Under the pieces are notes generated by a model. The model was not told the DNA's origin, searched no databases, and saw only the letters and a program-made list of their open reading frames with translations. Made by a program: the position numbers and the translations under genes. This document shows positions 13,758 to 14,457 of a stretch of 14,457 nt of DNA, piece after piece. Within the stretch, counting starts at the first letter, position 1, and each line of letters starts with the position of its first letter. Source of the stretch: JAEUOS01 sp031423955 (GTDB lineage Bacteria > Pseudomonadota > Gammaproteobacteria > Burkholderiales > JAEUOS01); the NCBI GenBank assembly GCA_031423955.1, contig JANPGJ010000314.1, positions 1-14,457 on the forward strand. Reading direction: 5' to 3'.

Positions 13758-14457
13758 ATGCGGGTTTCCAATCGCAGGGCTTGGATAGCGTTGCTGGTGG
13801 CGGCTCTTGGCGTTTTCGGGCCGGTCTGTGCGCAAGACTATCCGGCGAAGAACATCACTTTCATCGTGCCCTATGCGGCCGGTGGGAATGGCGATATTCG
13901 CGGGCGTCAGGTGGCGCAAAAACTTGCCGCAATTCTTGGTCGCGCTGTGATTGTGGAAAACAAGCCGGGCGCCGGCGGCAATATCGGCACCGATATCGTG
14001 GCCAAGGCAGCGCCCGATGGCTACACGATCGGCATGGGCAACTTCGCCCCGCTCGCGGTCAATGCGGCGATGTTCAAAAGCATGCCATTCGACCCGAGAA
14101 AGGATGTGTTGCCGGTCGCCTTGATCGAACGCGGCCCGCTGGTGTTGATGGTCAACCCGAAGTCGCCCTACAAGACGGTCAAGGATGTGGTCGACGCTGC
14201 CAAGGCAAAACCCGGTGTGCTGACCATCGCCAATGGCGGGATCGGCGGGTCGCATCACCTGTCGGCTGAATTGTTCAAGCAGTCCGCCGGGATCGACATG
14301 ATCAGCGTGGCCTACAAGGGCGGCGCGCCGGCGACCACCGACCTGATGGCCGGCAATGTCGACATGATGTTCGAACAGATGTATGCGGCGGCGCCGTCGA
14401 TCCAGTCAGCGAAGCTGCGGCCGCTGGCGGTCACCTCGAAAATCCGACTGGCGCAGT
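13758..14457 (+). CDS. Bug/TctC-family periplasmic solute-binding protein (3' end outside window)
   Basis: The first 233 residues of a protein that normally has about 320; the frame is still open at the window end. The signal peptide has an Arg-rich start (MRVSNRR), a hydrophobic core at about 9-24 and a probable cleavage before QDYPAKNITFIVPYAAGG. That segment is the standard mature start of tripartite-tricarboxylate-transporter receptors. Further family marks are VENKPGAGGNIGTD, VAKAAPDGYTIGMGN and VAYKGGAPATTDLMAGNVDMMF. Such receptors bind carboxylates or other small acids in the periplasm for TctAB-type permeases, but many are orphans and the ligand cannot be read. GAGG (13746-13749) lies eight bases before the ATG. 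The 69 bases after mnmE hold no convincing terminator, so independent transcription is not proven. Confidence 0.93.
   Translation, partial: MRVSNRRAWIALLVAALGVFGPVCAQDYPAKNITFIVPYAAGGNGDIRGRQVAQKLAAILGRAVIVENKPGAGGNIGTDIVAKAAPDGYTIGMGNFAPLAVNAAMFKSMPFDPRKDVLPVALIERGPLVLMVNPKSPYKTVKDVVDAAKAKPGVLTIANGGIGGSHHLSAELFKQSAGIDMISVAYKGGAPATTDLMAGNVDMMFEQMYAAAPSIQSAKLRPLAVTSKIRLAQ

Noticed and set aside
12804..14258. A 484-codon open frame on the - strand, opposite mnmE and the Bug receptor
   Set aside because: It overlaps two well-recognised genes in antisense and shows no domain. Its His/Arg-rich translation is typical of a complementary-strand shadow.

Overview
The window looks like a piece of the core chromosome of a high-GC betaproteobacterium, most likely Burkholderiales. 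Three things support this. The replication cluster reads dnaA-dnaN-gyrB with no recF between dnaN and gyrB. The ribosomal/membrane cluster reads rpmH-rnpA-yidD-yidC-mnmE. A Bug/TctC-type periplasmic receptor, a family greatly expanded in that order, follows it. The assignment rests on gene order and protein character only.

Left part (1-3852), accessory metabolism and transport. On the + strand is the 3' end of a thiamine-diphosphate enzyme, followed by a DsbA-fold 2-hydroxychromene-2-carboxylate isomerase-like protein. On the - strand is a tightly packed set reading leftward: a secreted ankyrin-repeat protein, an EamA-type drug/metabolite transporter and a protein of unknown function. Both junctions in this set have the form TGA-NN-ATG. 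The two sets converge with overlapping stop codons at 1287-1290.

Middle part (4096-9582), replication core on the - strand: gyrB, dnaN and dnaA. The 300-base gap between dnaA and dnaN holds one perfect and three imperfect DnaA boxes. It also has an AT-rich stretch, a run of DnaA-trio-like triplets and a GC spacer in the order expected of a bacterial unwinding element, so it is the best candidate for oriC. A further perfect DnaA box lies on the other side of dnaA, in the divergent dnaA/rpmH control region, beside a good sigma70-type promoter for rpmH.

Right part (9848-14457), + strand: rpmH (L34), rnpA (RNase P protein), yidD, yidC (membrane insertase) and mnmE (tRNA-modifying GTPase) in close order, then a secreted solute-binding protein that runs off the window. 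From the candidate origin, dnaN and gyrB on the left and rpmH to mnmE on the right are all read away from it, with the forks. Only dnaA is read toward it.

I found no tRNA, rRNA, CRISPR array, insertion sequence or defence-type gene cluster. Nothing here looks like a wholly new system. The points most worth a second look are the origin architecture, the same-frame rpmH/rnpA junction with a TTG start, and the unrecognised protein at 1287-2216.
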